A stretch of 49,568 bases of DNA from Candidatus Nomurabacteria bacterium (GCA_003155695.1 PMDZ01000004.1:1-49568); one strand, 5' to 3'; shown: positions 24,372 to 33,559, counted from the first letter of the stretch. Made by a program: numbers and translations. The notes: generated by a model not told the origin, from the letters alone.

Positions 24372-25091
24372 TTACCAAGAATCACAAATCCCCAATTTAG
24401 CGCAAAGCGAGGGGGGTTGCCACATACATTTTTCATCGGAAATACAATTATCTTTGTCGTTAAAACTAGTACACATATTTATTATGACATCGAGTTCATT
24501 TTTTACATCAGAATCAGTTTGCTCACAATGATTACCGGCCCAACCACAAGACAAATTATCGGTCTCGGAATTGCACAAACTTTTACTTTTTATATCATCA
24601 CAGAAAGTTTCCCGACAATCATAATTTAGCGAAGCACAACCTTGACTATAACTATCGACAGCACAATTCTTCTTCAAATATGTGTTGTCCATTTTCCAGC
24701 CACAATCCAAGTTGTATGGGTTGGATTTACAGTCATTTTCAGTTGTAAAGCCTGTACACGTTGCTTCTTGGCAAATATTATTCTTCCAAGCACAATTTAG
24801 TATTTTTGAGTATGAATTGCATTTTGTCTCATCCTCAATATTGTAACATTCAGCTTTCACACATTGCCTATTACTACTTCGCCATTGGCACATCAGATAA
24901 TCCGGAGCATTCGAACACTTTTTGGAAGTGTTGTAATAATCGCAATCATATTGTTCTTTTGGAATACAAAACCCCGGCGGATTCAATTTTTCTTCTGATT
25001 TAGTTACTATATTAGATGCTACTAAAAATAATAATATCAACAAAGCCCCACCGATAATAACTTTATTAATTATTTTTTTATTTTTAATCAT
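24372..25091 (-). CDS. Secreted cysteine-repeat protein
   Basis: 239 aa. One N-terminal membrane anchor or signal (about 10-28, VIIGGALLILLFLVASNIV), then about 22 cysteines in degenerate repeats of the form C-x-W (CQWRSSNRQC, CAWKNNIC, CGWKMDN, CGWAGNHC, CMWQPPSLC), each preceded by a T-x-x-x-C segment. The pattern suggests small disulfide-bonded modules outside the cell. Similar repeats occur in CPR surface proteins; function unknown. It starts 8 bases after frr and is probably in its operon. Confidence 0.65.
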   Translation of the reverse strand: MIKNKKIINKVIIGGALLILLFLVASNIVTKSEEKLNPPGFCIPKEQYDCDYYNTSKKCSNAPDYLMCQWRSSNRQCVKAECYNIEDETKCNSYSKILNCAWKNNICQEATCTGFTTENDCKSNPYNLDCGWKMDNTYLKKNCAVDSYSQGCASLNYDCRETFCDDIKSKSLCNSETDNLSCGWAGNHCEQTDSDVKNELDVIINMCTSFNDKDNCISDEKCMWQPPSLCAKLGICDSW

Positions 25092-25099
25092 TAAAAACT

Positions 25100-25633
25100 T
25101 TAATTCATTATTTCATTTTCTTTTTTGGAAAAGATGGCTTCGAGATTGTTGTTGCCTTCATCAACAACTTTTTGGATGTCTTCTTTCCCTCTTTTAACTT
25201 CATCTTCCGACAAACTGGTCAGTTTGTCTATTTCATTCTGGCGTTCTTTGCGGACACTGATTCGGGCTTCTTCAAGTTTTTCCTTCAAAACTTTCACCAG
25301 CTTTGTGCGATTCTCGGTCGTGAGCATCGGGAAAATTACTCGAACTCCATCACTATCGGATACGACAGACAACCCGAGGTTCGCCGCTGTAATAGCCGCT
25401 TCAATTCCTTTAATTTGATTTTTATCCCATGGAGCGATACGCAAGGTCTTCGGGTCCTCAATTGTAATTCCGGCGACATTTTTTATCGGCATGTGAGTTC
25501 CATAACTCTCCACCATGATACTATCAAGAACAATCGGCGTCGCCCGGCCGGTATGCACCTGCCCGTATTCTTTGCTCAACCATTCCTCAATCTTTTTTAA
25601 TTCAATCTTAAAATTTTGTGTATTGTATGCCAT
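25100..25633 (-). CDS. frr: Ribosome recycling factor
   Basis: 177 aa RRF, which with EF-G splits post-termination ribosomes. Normal length is about 185. Family motifs VHTGRATPIVLDSIMVESYG near 22-41, LRIAPWDKNQ, and NIGL-like ANLGLSVVSDSDGVRVIFP, then VRKERQNE. A TAGAAT six bases before ATG points to a leaderless start. Confidence 0.96.
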   Translation of the reverse strand: MAYNTQNFKIELKKIEEWLSKEYGQVHTGRATPIVLDSIMVESYGTHMPIKNVAGITIEDPKTLRIAPWDKNQIKGIEAAITAANLGLSVVSDSDGVRVIFPMLTTENRTKLVKVLKEKLEEARISVRKERQNEIDKLTSLSEDEVKRGKEDIQKVVDEGNNNLEAIFSKKENEIMN

Positions 25634-25639
25634 GTGTAT

Positions 25640-25645
25640 ATTCTA
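25640..25645 (-). promoter_or_regulatory. -10 box of frr
   Basis: TAGAAT on the minus strand, six bases (ATACAC), then ATG at 25633. No TGn extension. Confidence 0.5.
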
Positions 25646-25717
25646 CTATAAAAGCATATTTTTAAAAAGTGCCCCAAACTTGGAAGGATGTTCGGAAAAT
25701 TATTATTGAAGAATATT

Positions 25718-26209
25718 CTAATTATTAAAAAAATATTCCTTTAATTTCTTTGTACTTTCTTTTATTTTTAACAATTCAACTTCATTAGAATGTTCCTTTT
25801 TTGCCATCTCCATTATCTTCATAACATTATCAATTTTTTTCTTATAATCAGACATCCAAGAATGCCAAGGGAATAACCATATATGGAAATGGGATGAATT
25901 AGTTGTTTCTTCTTGAATTATGGTTATTTCTTCAATCCCTAATTTTTCTTTCATTGCTTTTCTGCATTTAATTAAAAAACTAATAAAATCTTTCTGCTCT
26001 TCATCAGTGAATTCTAAAAAAGATTTTATATGTCTTTTTGCAACAATAACCGTAAATCCTTCTATTGGATATTCAAAATCTTGTTCAGCAACAAAATAAT
26101 TTGTTTCTGCTATTCTCTCTACCGGCAAGGCAACTTCACCACTCTGTATAGAGCAAGCAATACAATCAATATTATGTTCTATCCCTGATATATCTTTTAT
26201 TACTACCAT
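25718..26209 (-). CDS. HIT-family nucleotide-binding protein
   Basis: 163 aa. An N-terminal CIAC pair, GFTVIVAKRHIKSFLEFTDE, and the near-canonical motif SSHFHIWLFPW match the HIT fold, whose members hydrolyse or transfer nucleotide phosphates. The second and third histidine positions of HxHxH are HFHIW, so the catalytic histidine triad is incomplete and the activity uncertain. TGG-extended TAAAAT lies six bases before the ATG. Confidence 0.7.
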   Translation of the reverse strand: MVVIKDISGIEHNIDCIACSIQSGEVALPVERIAETNYFVAEQDFEYPIEGFTVIVAKRHIKSFLEFTDEEQKDFISFLIKCRKAMKEKLGIEEITIIQEETTNSSHFHIWLFPWHSWMSDYKKKIDNVMKIMEMAKKEHSNEVELLKIKESTKKLKEYFFNN

Positions 26210-26215
26210 AATTCT

Positions 26216-26221
26216 ATTTTA
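26216..26221 (-). promoter_or_regulatory. Extended -10 box of the HIT gene
   Basis: TGG-TAAAAT on the minus strand, six bases, then ATG at 26209. Confidence 0.55.
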
Positions 26222-26310
26222 CCATAGGCTTGAAAAAATAACGACAAAATACGGCCAAAAATTTTGCTCCAAACTTGGGATGATATTCAAAAAGCAGTAA
26301 TTTGTCGGGG

Positions 26311-26784
26311 TTAACCCTTTATACTTTTAGTATTTAGGGTTTCGAGTGGAATATTAAGTTTATATAACTTTTCTGCTTGTAATAGTTCATCCTCTATGCC
26401 AACGTGTGAGATGTTTTTTAAATCTTCAAATGATACCCATTTATAGTCAGTAAAGTCATCACTGATTTTAATATTGTCAGAATTTTCAACTTCACATAAA
26501 TAGGAAAAGACCTTAACTGTCTGATTATCTGGTCTTATAAAAGATTTATCTTTTAATAAAATTTTTCCTGGTTTCAAATCGAGGTTTGCTTCTTCTTTTG
26601 CTTCTTTTACTAGGGTTTCTTCTATAGTGTCATTGTCTTCAACTTTTCCTCCAGGAAATGTATACATACCAGGATAAGCAATTTCTCTTTCCGATCTTTT
26701 GAGAACCAGGTATTTACCTTCATTATTTCTAATAACAGCTACTACTGAGACAATATGAAGTTTGTTATTTTTTGTATATGTCAC
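26311..26784 (-). CDS. Nudix hydrolase
   Basis: 157 aa. The Nudix box is GGKVEDNDTIEETLVKEAKE followed by EANL, near residues 43-66, with Lys in place of the usual Arg before the metal-binding Glu cluster. Substrate cannot be told; an 8-oxo-dGTP or other NDP-X cleaner is plausible. The start codon is GTG at 26784 with TGA-extended TATAAT exactly six bases upstream, so this start is supported by the promoter. Confidence 0.88.
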   Translation of the reverse strand: MTYTKNNKLHIVSVVAVIRNNEGKYLVLKRSEREIAYPGMYTFPGGKVEDNDTIEETLVKEAKEEANLDLKPGKILLKDKSFIRPDNQTVKVFSYLCEVENSDNIKISDDFTDYKWVSFEDLKNISHVGIEDELLQAEKLYKLNIPLETLNTKSIKG

Positions 26785-26790
26785 AAAAAA

Positions 26791-26796
26791 ATTATA
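26791..26796 (-). promoter_or_regulatory. Extended -10 box before a GTG start
   Basis: TGA-TATAAT on the minus strand, six T bases, then GTG at 26784. It fixes the start of the Nudix gene as a leaderless GTG, and overlaps the stop of 26792-27499. Confidence 0.6.
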
Positions 26797-27499
26797 TCAC
26801 AAGTGCTAAATGTTCTAAAATCATTTTGACTGAAGCCCCAGATGTGCTTAGGTATCCACGGGCTTTTTGTAATTCACCGAGAATAAATTTGGTCTTTTCG
26901 TCATTAATATTTTTCTTGAATTTAGGATAATAGATACTTTCCAATTCATTAACGAATGAAGTTGCATAAAATCGAAGTTGCCCACTATTTTCATCACTCT
27001 TATTTTCTTTAACCATCACCGCTACCTTATCAATTCTTATTTTGGGAGTTGACGACACAAAAGTAAGTGCCTCTTTTTGAATATCCTTGTTCTCTACACT
27101 AATAGATTGTTTGGTTATAATGACATGGACTCTCGAAATAATAGTGCTTGCGAGGACCGAAGCATCGGGGACAACGATGAAAAAGTGAGTATTTTCTGCC
27201 GGCTCTTCGATTATTTTCAAAAGTGTCTGTTCAGCTTCGCGATTTATGAACTTGGTGGCTATAATGCAAATCTTTTTACTCTTGCCTATTCCCTTTCGGC
27301 TGTGCCAATCTTTTATTTCGCCACTTTCATCCATCGTAAATGATTCGTAAATTTGGAAAAGAACATCCCCGCCTTTTTTCTCGGCATCCCCTCGTTTTTC
27401 CAGAAACTGAAGGAGCAATTCCCCGGTTGTTTTCGGGTCACCTTCAATGACATAGCTGTGATATAAATTTTGAGGAAATAGTTTGGCGAAATCTATCAT
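26792..27499 (-). CDS. holB: Clamp-loader delta-prime-like subunit
   Basis: 235 aa. It begins with a HolB-type HSYVIEGDPKTTGELLLQFL segment that lacks a Walker A lysine, followed by IIATKFINREAEQTLLKIIE, EEPAENTHFFIVVPD and TIISRVHVI, the order seen in delta-prime and gamma/tau ATPase folds. It is shorter than E. coli HolB (334 aa) and lacks the zinc finger. It would help load the sliding clamp. ATG at 27499 is 4 bases after the upstream stop. Confidence 0.75.
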   Translation of the reverse strand: MIDFAKLFPQNLYHSYVIEGDPKTTGELLLQFLEKRGDAEKKGGDVLFQIYESFTMDESGEIKDWHSRKGIGKSKKICIIATKFINREAEQTLLKIIEEPAENTHFFIVVPDASVLASTIISRVHVIITKQSISVENKDIQKEALTFVSSTPKIRIDKVAVMVKENKSDENSGQLRFYATSFVNELESIYYPKFKKNINDEKTKFILGELQKARGYLSTSGASVKMILEHLALVI

Positions 27500-27503
27500 G
27501 CGT

Positions 27504-28583
27504 TTATTGTACCGCAATTGGGTAAATATCGGAAAGCTCGCCGGAATAATAGAATTCGTAACCTAAATCGCCGAAAGTATAATCAGTATTATTTACACTG
27601 ATGACTGTTCCTCCGGTTGCCGGATTTTCTTTCGGCACCGAGTAGTAAAATCCAAGATTATACAAAGTCGAAAGTATTTCCGGACGATTGCTTATATCAA
27701 AACCAGCTTTTTGCCACTGGGCGATAATTTCTCGCATATAGAGCCCGGCATACAGATACGAATAATATGGGTCCTTGGCATTGGTAATTCGATTCATTCT
27801 TTCCGATTCAACATCAACCCCGGGATTATAATCAACAATATGCTCCATTGCCAGGCCCAAATAAAATGGAGATTTGGAATTTTTCAAATTGTCTTCGATG
27901 ATGCCGACGGTTTTGGGTTTGAGCCCGGCAATGCCGAATGAAGTATTCGAAAGTGAAGCCAGAATTTTCAGCGGTTCAAAATAACTTTTAAAAGATTCAC
28001 GACGACTACCGAAGAATCGGAATTGCTCACCAATGACACCGCTTAATATAAGCCGTGGTGAAATTCCGGCGTCTTTGGCGGCTTTAGTTATAACTTCCTG
28101 GTCACGAGTGAAAACTTCTTTCATCAAGGCCCATTCATCGGAGTCCGCCCAGGCATAAGCCGAAATTGGCGTGTTCAGAAGTTGTGCCCCGTAAATTGAA
28201 TTACTACAATCGTTCATATCTTTATTAAAGGCGTCATTATTGAGAAAACGCAAAGACGCCGTTTCTATCATTTTAGTCAACAGTTCGTCTTTCCCGCCAC
28301 CAATCAAAGTTCTCGATATATTAACCGAAGTGAGTGGCGCATATTTACTCAAGACATTTATTTCACAGATAATTTTTAAATTTTCTGTTTGGTTATTACT
28401 CGCGGGTGTACTTTTATTTATAATATTAAAATATGAATTGCGCTCGGATATCGAACCCCGAACATTCAGCCAGCCAAACTGCATGGCAAAATAAACGGCC
28501 ACAAAGATAAGGCCAATAATCGCAAAACCAAATAACAATATGCGAAATGTCTTCCGCCCAATTTTTCTATAATCAATACTCAT
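27504..28583 (-). CDS. Membrane-anchored putative muramidase, MreB partner
   Basis: 359 aa with one N-terminal membrane helix (about 13-35, ILLFGFAIIGLIFVAVYFAM) and an extracytoplasmic domain. AGISPRLILSGVIGEQFRFF followed by SFGIAGLKPKTVGIIED resembles the catalytic-glutamate helix and the S-x-G-I-x-x-L/K-P-x-T segment of lysozyme-like transglycosylases. That makes peptidoglycan cutting plausible but not certain. Its start overlaps the mreB stop as TAATG, so synthesis is coupled to MreB. Confidence 0.65.
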   Translation of the reverse strand: MSIDYRKIGRKTFRILLFGFAIIGLIFVAVYFAMQFGWLNVRGSISERNSYFNIINKSTPASNNQTENLKIICEINVLSKYAPLTSVNISRTLIGGGKDELLTKMIETASLRFLNNDAFNKDMNDCSNSIYGAQLLNTPISAYAWADSDEWALMKEVFTRDQEVITKAAKDAGISPRLILSGVIGEQFRFFGSRRESFKSYFEPLKILASLSNTSFGIAGLKPKTVGIIEDNLKNSKSPFYLGLAMEHIVDYNPGVDVESERMNRITNAKDPYYSYLYAGLYMREIIAQWQKAGFDISNRPEILSTLYNLGFYYSVPKENPATGGTVISVNNTDYTFGDLGYEFYYSGELSDIYPIAVQ

Positions 28584-29596
28584 TATTTTTTACTTAAAAT
28601 ACTTTTTTTGTAAGTGTCCAAGTGGTTTAGTGCTTCACCTGTTCCTTTGGCGACACAAAGTAGCGGCTCATCGGCAACGCGCGCTTTGACTCCTGTTCGA
28701 CGATAAACCAAATCCGCCATATTTCGCAGTAGCGATGAACCGCCGGTCATAATAATTCCATCGTCAATAATATCGGCGGCAAGCTCCGGCGGAGTTTGTG
28801 ATAGTAAATCTTTAACCGCCCCGATCATCGTCCGTAATTCCTTATCGATAGCTTTGACTATTTCATTTGTGGAAATTTGAGCTGTGCGAGGAAGTCCTTG
28901 AATATAATCACGACCCTTGATTGTAATCGTCAACTCTTCTTCAAGCGGTATAGCGGCGCCGATTTTTATTTTTATAGCTTCAGCCGTTCTGTCGCCAATC
29001 GCCAGGTTAAAAGTTTTCTTGATGTAATCGGTAATGGCTTGGTCTATTTTATCTCCGGCACATTTTACAGAAGTTGAAGTCACTATTCCTCCGAGAGCAA
29101 TGACGGCAATATCTGTCGTTCCTCCACCTATATCCATAATCATGTAACCACGCGATTCCTGAATCGGAATTCCTGCGCCGATGGCAGCAAGAATTGGTTC
29201 CTTCACAACATAAGCATTCTTGGCCCCGGCGCGAATCGCCGCTTCGACAACCGCTCGGCGTTCAGTTGAAGTAATTCCAGCCGGAACTGAAACCATAACA
29301 TCCGGCTTGAATAAATTATATTTGCCAAGAGTTTTATTGATAAAATATCGAAGCATGGCCTCTGTCACCCGATAATCAGCGATAACGCCATCTTTCATAG
29401 GTCGATAAACAATTATATTTTCGGGTGTTTTGCCTATCATATTCTTGGCTTCAATCCCAATTGCCAAAATCGTATTATCCTGCTCGGAGACAGCCACCAC
29501 CGACGGCTCATTCAAAACAATCCCTTTATTCGGAAGGTAGACCAGCGTATTCGCCGTGCCCAAATCAATACCAAGTTTTCTGGAAAATATAGTCAT
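28583..29596 (-). CDS. mreB: Rod-shape determining actin MreB
   Basis: 337 aa MreB, the filament that directs sidewall synthesis. SRKLGIDLGTANTLVYL (phosphate 1), RGYMIMDIGGGTTDIAVIAL (phosphate 2) and DGIIMTGGSSLLRNMADL (adenosine motif) are all intact. ATG at 29596; a TGC-extended TACAAT ends ten bases upstream, so the leader is only a few bases. Upstream in-frame codons are non-conserved. Confidence 0.97.
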   Translation of the reverse strand: MTIFSRKLGIDLGTANTLVYLPNKGIVLNEPSVVAVSEQDNTILAIGIEAKNMIGKTPENIIVYRPMKDGVIADYRVTEAMLRYFINKTLGKYNLFKPDVMVSVPAGITSTERRAVVEAAIRAGAKNAYVVKEPILAAIGAGIPIQESRGYMIMDIGGGTTDIAVIALGGIVTSTSVKCAGDKIDQAITDYIKKTFNLAIGDRTAEAIKIKIGAAIPLEEELTITIKGRDYIQGLPRTAQISTNEIVKAIDKELRTMIGAVKDLLSQTPPELAADIIDDGIIMTGGSSLLRNMADLVYRRTGVKARVADEPLLCVAKGTGEALNHLDTYKKSILSKK

Positions 29597-29606
29597 AAGT
29601 GCATAG

Positions 29607-29612
29607 ATTGTA
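29607..29612 (-). promoter_or_regulatory. Extended -10 box of mreB
   Basis: TGC-TACAAT on the minus strand, ten bases before the mreB ATG, giving a leader of about four bases. Confidence 0.5.
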
Positions 29613-29630
29613 GCACAAAAATTCAATATT

Positions 29631-29665
29631 AAAAATACTCTCGAATTTGGTTCGAGAGTATTTTT
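29631..29665 (-). terminator. Terminator between the coiled-coil gene and mreB
   Basis: A perfect 15-bp stem (29631-29645 with 29651-29665) has a 5-nt loop and T-rich flanks in both directions. It follows the stop at 29689. Confidence 0.85.
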
Positions 29666-29688
29666 AATAAGCTTAAGAATGATTCTTG

Positions 29689-31341
29689 TTAGTTATTTAA
29701 TTTGTTTTTTATTTCTTCTGGAAATTCAAGGTTAAGTCCTTTAATCGAATTTAGTAAATCATTATTCTTTTCTTGTTTTGCTATATCTATTAATCCACTT
29801 AATTTATCAAATTTATGTATGTTTGAATTTAATGTATCTTCTTTTATTGAATTTTCAATTTCATTTTTATATTTATAAACTAATTCTGAAGGGCTAGTAA
29901 TGCCACTTTTATCTCTCATATCAGAAAATGCTTTCTGGTCATAGGGCGTAGATGTAAGCCTAGGTGTTTTAAGATATTCAATCGTTTCTTCATTTCCCTT
30001 TAATTCTCTTTCTTCACCTTCTATATAAGCAATATCGGGAGACTTTTTTTCTTTTTCTTCTTGAATCGCAGATTTAATAAGTAGGATGCGAGCTTCAAAA
30101 TTTTTTATCAGAGCTTTTTGATAATTTAATTTATCATTCTTGAAAAGGAAATAATCCGGTTGAGCTTGTGACTTTACAAATTCTGTTCTTAGTGGTTCAC
30201 GTATTTTTTCCCATTCCTGATGTTTTTCATAAACCTTCCTTGATTCTTCTTTTTCAGCTTCAGTCATTCCAGTATTTTTTACTTCTGGTCTATTCGGCAC
30301 TTCCGCAGTTTTTTCTTGCGTTTCAGTTTTTACTTCTTCTTTCATAGAATCCGGCCACGGTATTTCGGAGTGGCTACTAATTAAATCTTTTATTTTCGCA
30401 ATAGTGTTTTGATCATTATTATCAATAGCCGCATTGAGTAATCCCGAAAGTCTATCAAATTTATGCGGGTAAGAATCGAAGTTTTTACCGTATGTATGTG
30501 TTTTATTGTAGTCAACAAATTTCTTTATGTATTCAAAATAATCTCTAACTAAATCTTGAGGATTTTTATAGGCTAATTTTTCAACGCGTTGATTATATTC
30601 AGCCAAACTAGTTGGACGTTCTTCAGCCCTGGTAATTCTTTCTTTCAATGAATTACTTCTTTCATTTAAATCTTTGACTCTTTGTTCATAGGTACCCCTT
30701 TTCTGCGCTTGTTTTATTTCTTCAGGAGACATACTTCCTCCTTCTTTCATTGCTGTAAGGTGTTCAATTAACGACTTTTGGAAACCTTTTTCATCTTTAG
30801 TTATAACATAATAATCCATACCGCCATCGCTTGATTCTTGGTCCGTCGTAAATTTTTGTCTTTCATTTTGAAATTTCACTTCAGATTCATTTTCAGGAGA
30901 AATGAATTCTTCTTGGTTATCATTCTTTGTTTCTTGAATCTCCTTTATTGTTGTATTTTTTACTTCTTCTATATTTTCATTTTGCTCCTCGGCAATACTC
31001 TCTTTCGTTTCAGTTTTTACCTCATCCATATTTTCGTTTTGCACTTCAGTAATTTTCGCTTGTGTTTCGGTTTTCACTTCTTCAATTTTTTGGTCAACTC
31101 CTTCTGTTCTTTTTTCAATTTCTTCGCTTGAACCTCCATATTCATTAACTTGAGAAATTTGAGATTCGCTTGTGGTTTCTATTTTTTTAGCTTTATTTTC
31201 TATTTCTCCCAATTTTTGATTTGCTAATTCAACAATATCTTCATGACCTAGTAACTCAGCATCTTCACGAAGTTTTTCAACTTCTTCAACTGTTTCTAAT
31301 TTACTCAAATCCTGCTTTAGTAACTCTTTTTCTCTGTCCAT
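29689..31341 (-). CDS. Long charged coiled-coil protein, unknown
   Basis: 550 aa, very rich in Glu and Lys, without signal or membrane helices. The N-terminal half contains imperfect repeats of the kind EVKTETQAKITEVQNENMDE. Two similar domains follow around 190-330 and 390-550: each has a PxxLVxxYxxxI segment and ends HKFDRLSGLLNAAIDNNDQN or HKFDKLSGLIDIAKQEKNND. This is therefore a tandem duplication. I do not recognise a function. It is preceded by a small coiled-coil gene 8 bases upstream. Confidence 0.65.
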   Translation of the reverse strand: MDREKELLKQDLSKLETVEEVEKLREDAELLGHEDIVELANQKLGEIENKAKKIETTSESQISQVNEYGGSSEEIEKRTEGVDQKIEEVKTETQAKITEVQNENMDEVKTETKESIAEEQNENIEEVKNTTIKEIQETKNDNQEEFISPENESEVKFQNERQKFTTDQESSDGGMDYYVITKDEKGFQKSLIEHLTAMKEGGSMSPEEIKQAQKRGTYEQRVKDLNERSNSLKERITRAEERPTSLAEYNQRVEKLAYKNPQDLVRDYFEYIKKFVDYNKTHTYGKNFDSYPHKFDRLSGLLNAAIDNNDQNTIAKIKDLISSHSEIPWPDSMKEEVKTETQEKTAEVPNRPEVKNTGMTEAEKEESRKVYEKHQEWEKIREPLRTEFVKSQAQPDYFLFKNDKLNYQKALIKNFEARILLIKSAIQEEKEKKSPDIAYIEGEERELKGNEETIEYLKTPRLTSTPYDQKAFSDMRDKSGITSPSELVYKYKNEIENSIKEDTLNSNIHKFDKLSGLIDIAKQEKNNDLLNSIKGLNLEFPEEIKNKLNN

Positions 31342-31349
31342 GTTAATAA

Positions 31350-31517
31350 TTATTTATCTTCTAATATAGATGCCCGAATCGCATCTATTTTTTTGGACTC
31401 TAACTCTTTTATATAGCCAGAAACAATACCCTTACGCTCTTTATTAAGTTCTTCAAGCTTCTTAATAGCTTCATTGTAGATTTCTTCAATTTTTTTAACT
31501 TTTTCTTCTGGTGTCAT
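31350..31517 (-). CDS. Small coiled-coil protein
   Basis: 55 aa, MTPEEKVKKIEEIYNEAIKK, then a helix ending RASILEDK. Heptad-like spacing of Ile and Leu suggests a single coiled-coil helix. It lies 8 bases before the long coiled-coil gene and probably works with it. Small proteins with an MTPEEK start are frequent in CPR genomes, as I recall; function unknown. Confidence 0.6.
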   Translation of the reverse strand: MTPEEKVKKIEEIYNEAIKKLEELNKERKGIVSGYIKELESKKIDAIRASILEDK

Positions 31518-31591
31518 ATTATATTATTAATAATACCCTTTTAACAAAAACATGTCAAAATATCAGTTCTTTATATTATCTACCTATGTGC

Positions 31592-31597
31592 TACGAT
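31592..31597 (+). promoter_or_regulatory. Extended -10 box of priA
   Basis: TGC-TACGAT, six bases (ATTAAT), then ATG at 31604. This spacing selects the priA start and predicts a leaderless mRNA. Confidence 0.55.
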
Positions 31598-31603
31598 ATT
31601 AAT

Positions 31604-33559
31604 ATGTATATCGCAACCGTTATTCCGATACAAAAAGGAAACCAAAAAGAGTACCTTTCTTATTTTTCGGCGATCGATATACCGCTCGGAAGCATTGTCT
31701 CTATCCCGGTCAGAACCAAAACTATCGATGCTATTGTCGTAAATATGGAAGAGGCTCGAAATATAAAATCGGATATCAAAAATGCCGACTATCAATTGAA
31801 AAAAATAATCAAAGTCAAAGGCGACTCGCCTTTCAACAAAAGTTTTTTCATTGCTTGCCAAAAAATGAAAGATTATACGATCAGTAATACCGGTTCAATT
31901 ATAAAATCTCTCTTGCCAACAATTTTTATAGAAAATATAGAAAAGTTAAAAGAATCAGTCTCTCTACAAATCCTCGGTAAGACAGACGAAAATATCAAAC
32001 AAGAAAAATTAATCTTCCAAGCCACTCCATCCGATCGTTTAGCTTTTTACAGGACACTTATCCGTGAAGCTTTCGCCAAAAAAGAGTCTGTATATCTCTG
32101 TGTTCCAACCCACTTTGATATTGACCATTTTCATAAAGAATTGGCTCGTGGAATAGAGCAGTATGTTTTTACTCTTCATTCCGACATGACAAAAAAAGCT
32201 TTAATAAAGACCTATAATTCGATAATAGACGAAGTTCACCCGATTTTTATTATCGGAACAGGTATATTTTTGTCCATTCCTCGCCACGATGTAAAAACCA
32301 TAATTCTCGAACATGAGAGTTCGGACGTATACAAACAAATCGGGAGACCGTACTTGGACATCAGAAGTTTCGCCGAAGTTTTATCTTCGATAGAAAAAAT
32401 AAAATTGATTTTCGGTGACACTCTTCTTCGCCCAGAAACATTATACCGACACGATAAAGGAGAATTTGGAGAAATATCTTCCCCACTTTATCGTCTTCCT
32501 CAAACCGAAAGACAAATCGTTGTCGATATGAAAGGAGAAGTTAACGAGAAAGGTAAGAAAGTATTTGCGACAATATCGGAAACCACAAGAAAAATGATTG
32601 GCGAAGCTACCAAAGGCAATAAATCGGTATTGCTGTTTTCCGTACGAAAAGGACTGGCACCAATAACCGTCTGCAATGACTGCGGTCATACACTCCTATG
32701 TCCTCAGTGCTCGACTCCGATAGTTTTGTACGGCACGAGACAAATAACCGCCACCAAATCGACAACTCCAAGAATATTTATGTGCAACAAATGCGGTCGC
32801 AAGGAAAAAACAGAAGTATCGTGCCCTAATTGTTCAAGTTGGAATCTTACTCCTCTCGGCGTCGGGACAGATAGGGTTTATGAGGAAATAAAGAACTTGT
32901 TCCCAAAAATAAAAGTTTTTCAAATAGACAAAGAGGCAACTTCAACACCAAAAGACGCCAAGAATATTATAGCCGAATTTAATAAAAACCCGGGAAGCAT
33001 TTTAATCGGAACCGAAATGGTATTTTCTTATTTGAAAAACCAAGTTAACTCAAGCGCCATAATTTCTCTTGATGGACTATTCTCCATACCGAGTTTTAAT
33101 ATCACACAAAAGATTTTGCACATCATCGAGAAATTACATAACATTACCCTTTTAAATCTTATAATTCAAACGCGTATACCCGAGAATAAAATTCTTCAAT
33201 ATATATTGACCGGGAATGTCCTGCCACTTTGTCGGGAAGATTTAGCCGAAAGAAAAGATTATGGCTATCCTCCATTTAAACGTCTGATAAAAATTACTTT
33301 TGAGGGCACAGCGAAAGATACGGAGAAAGCCAGAAGTTTCGTTGAGAAAACATTGGGTAATTACGAACCACAAATATTTTCCGCTTTTGTCAGCCGTGTA
33401 AAAGGCCAATATATAACCAACACCGTCATAAAAGTTGACCCGCGAATTTGGCCATTACCGACAGATGAAAAACTTTCGGTCAACCAAAATCTATCTCAAA
33501 CCCTTTCTCAACTTCCCCCATCTTTTTCCATAAATGTTGACCCTGAAGATTTGCTATAA
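31604..33559 (+). CDS. priA: PriA-like primosomal protein without Walker A
   Basis: 651 aa. The N-terminal DNA-binding domain (MYIATVIPIQKGNQKEYLSY) matches PriA, as do the zinc-binding cysteine pairs (CNDCGHTLLCPQC, MCNKCGRKEKTEVSCPNC) and the helicase-domain segment LGVGTDRVYEEI. Where PriA carries GxTGSGKT, this protein reads FQATPSDRLAFYRTLI, and the DEEH box reads LEHESS. It may restart replication by scaffolding rather than by ATP-driven unwinding. The ATG at 31604 fits the promoter; in-frame codons upstream are non-conserved. Confidence 0.85.
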   Translation: MYIATVIPIQKGNQKEYLSYFSAIDIPLGSIVSIPVRTKTIDAIVVNMEEARNIKSDIKNADYQLKKIIKVKGDSPFNKSFFIACQKMKDYTISNTGSIIKSLLPTIFIENIEKLKESVSLQILGKTDENIKQEKLIFQATPSDRLAFYRTLIREAFAKKESVYLCVPTHFDIDHFHKELARGIEQYVFTLHSDMTKKALIKTYNSIIDEVHPIFIIGTGIFLSIPRHDVKTIILEHESSDVYKQIGRPYLDIRSFAEVLSSIEKIKLIFGDTLLRPETLYRHDKGEFGEISSPLYRLPQTERQIVVDMKGEVNEKGKKVFATISETTRKMIGEATKGNKSVLLFSVRKGLAPITVCNDCGHTLLCPQCSTPIVLYGTRQITATKSTTPRIFMCNKCGRKEKTEVSCPNCSSWNLTPLGVGTDRVYEEIKNLFPKIKVFQIDKEATSTPKDAKNIIAEFNKNPGSILIGTEMVFSYLKNQVNSSAIISLDGLFSIPSFNITQKILHIIEKLHNITLLNLIIQTRIPENKILQYILTGNVLPLCREDLAERKDYGYPPFKRLIKITFEGTAKDTEKARSFVEKTLGNYEPQIFSAFVSRVKGQYITNTVIKVDPRIWPLPTDEKLSVNQNLSQTLSQLPPSFSINVDPEDLL

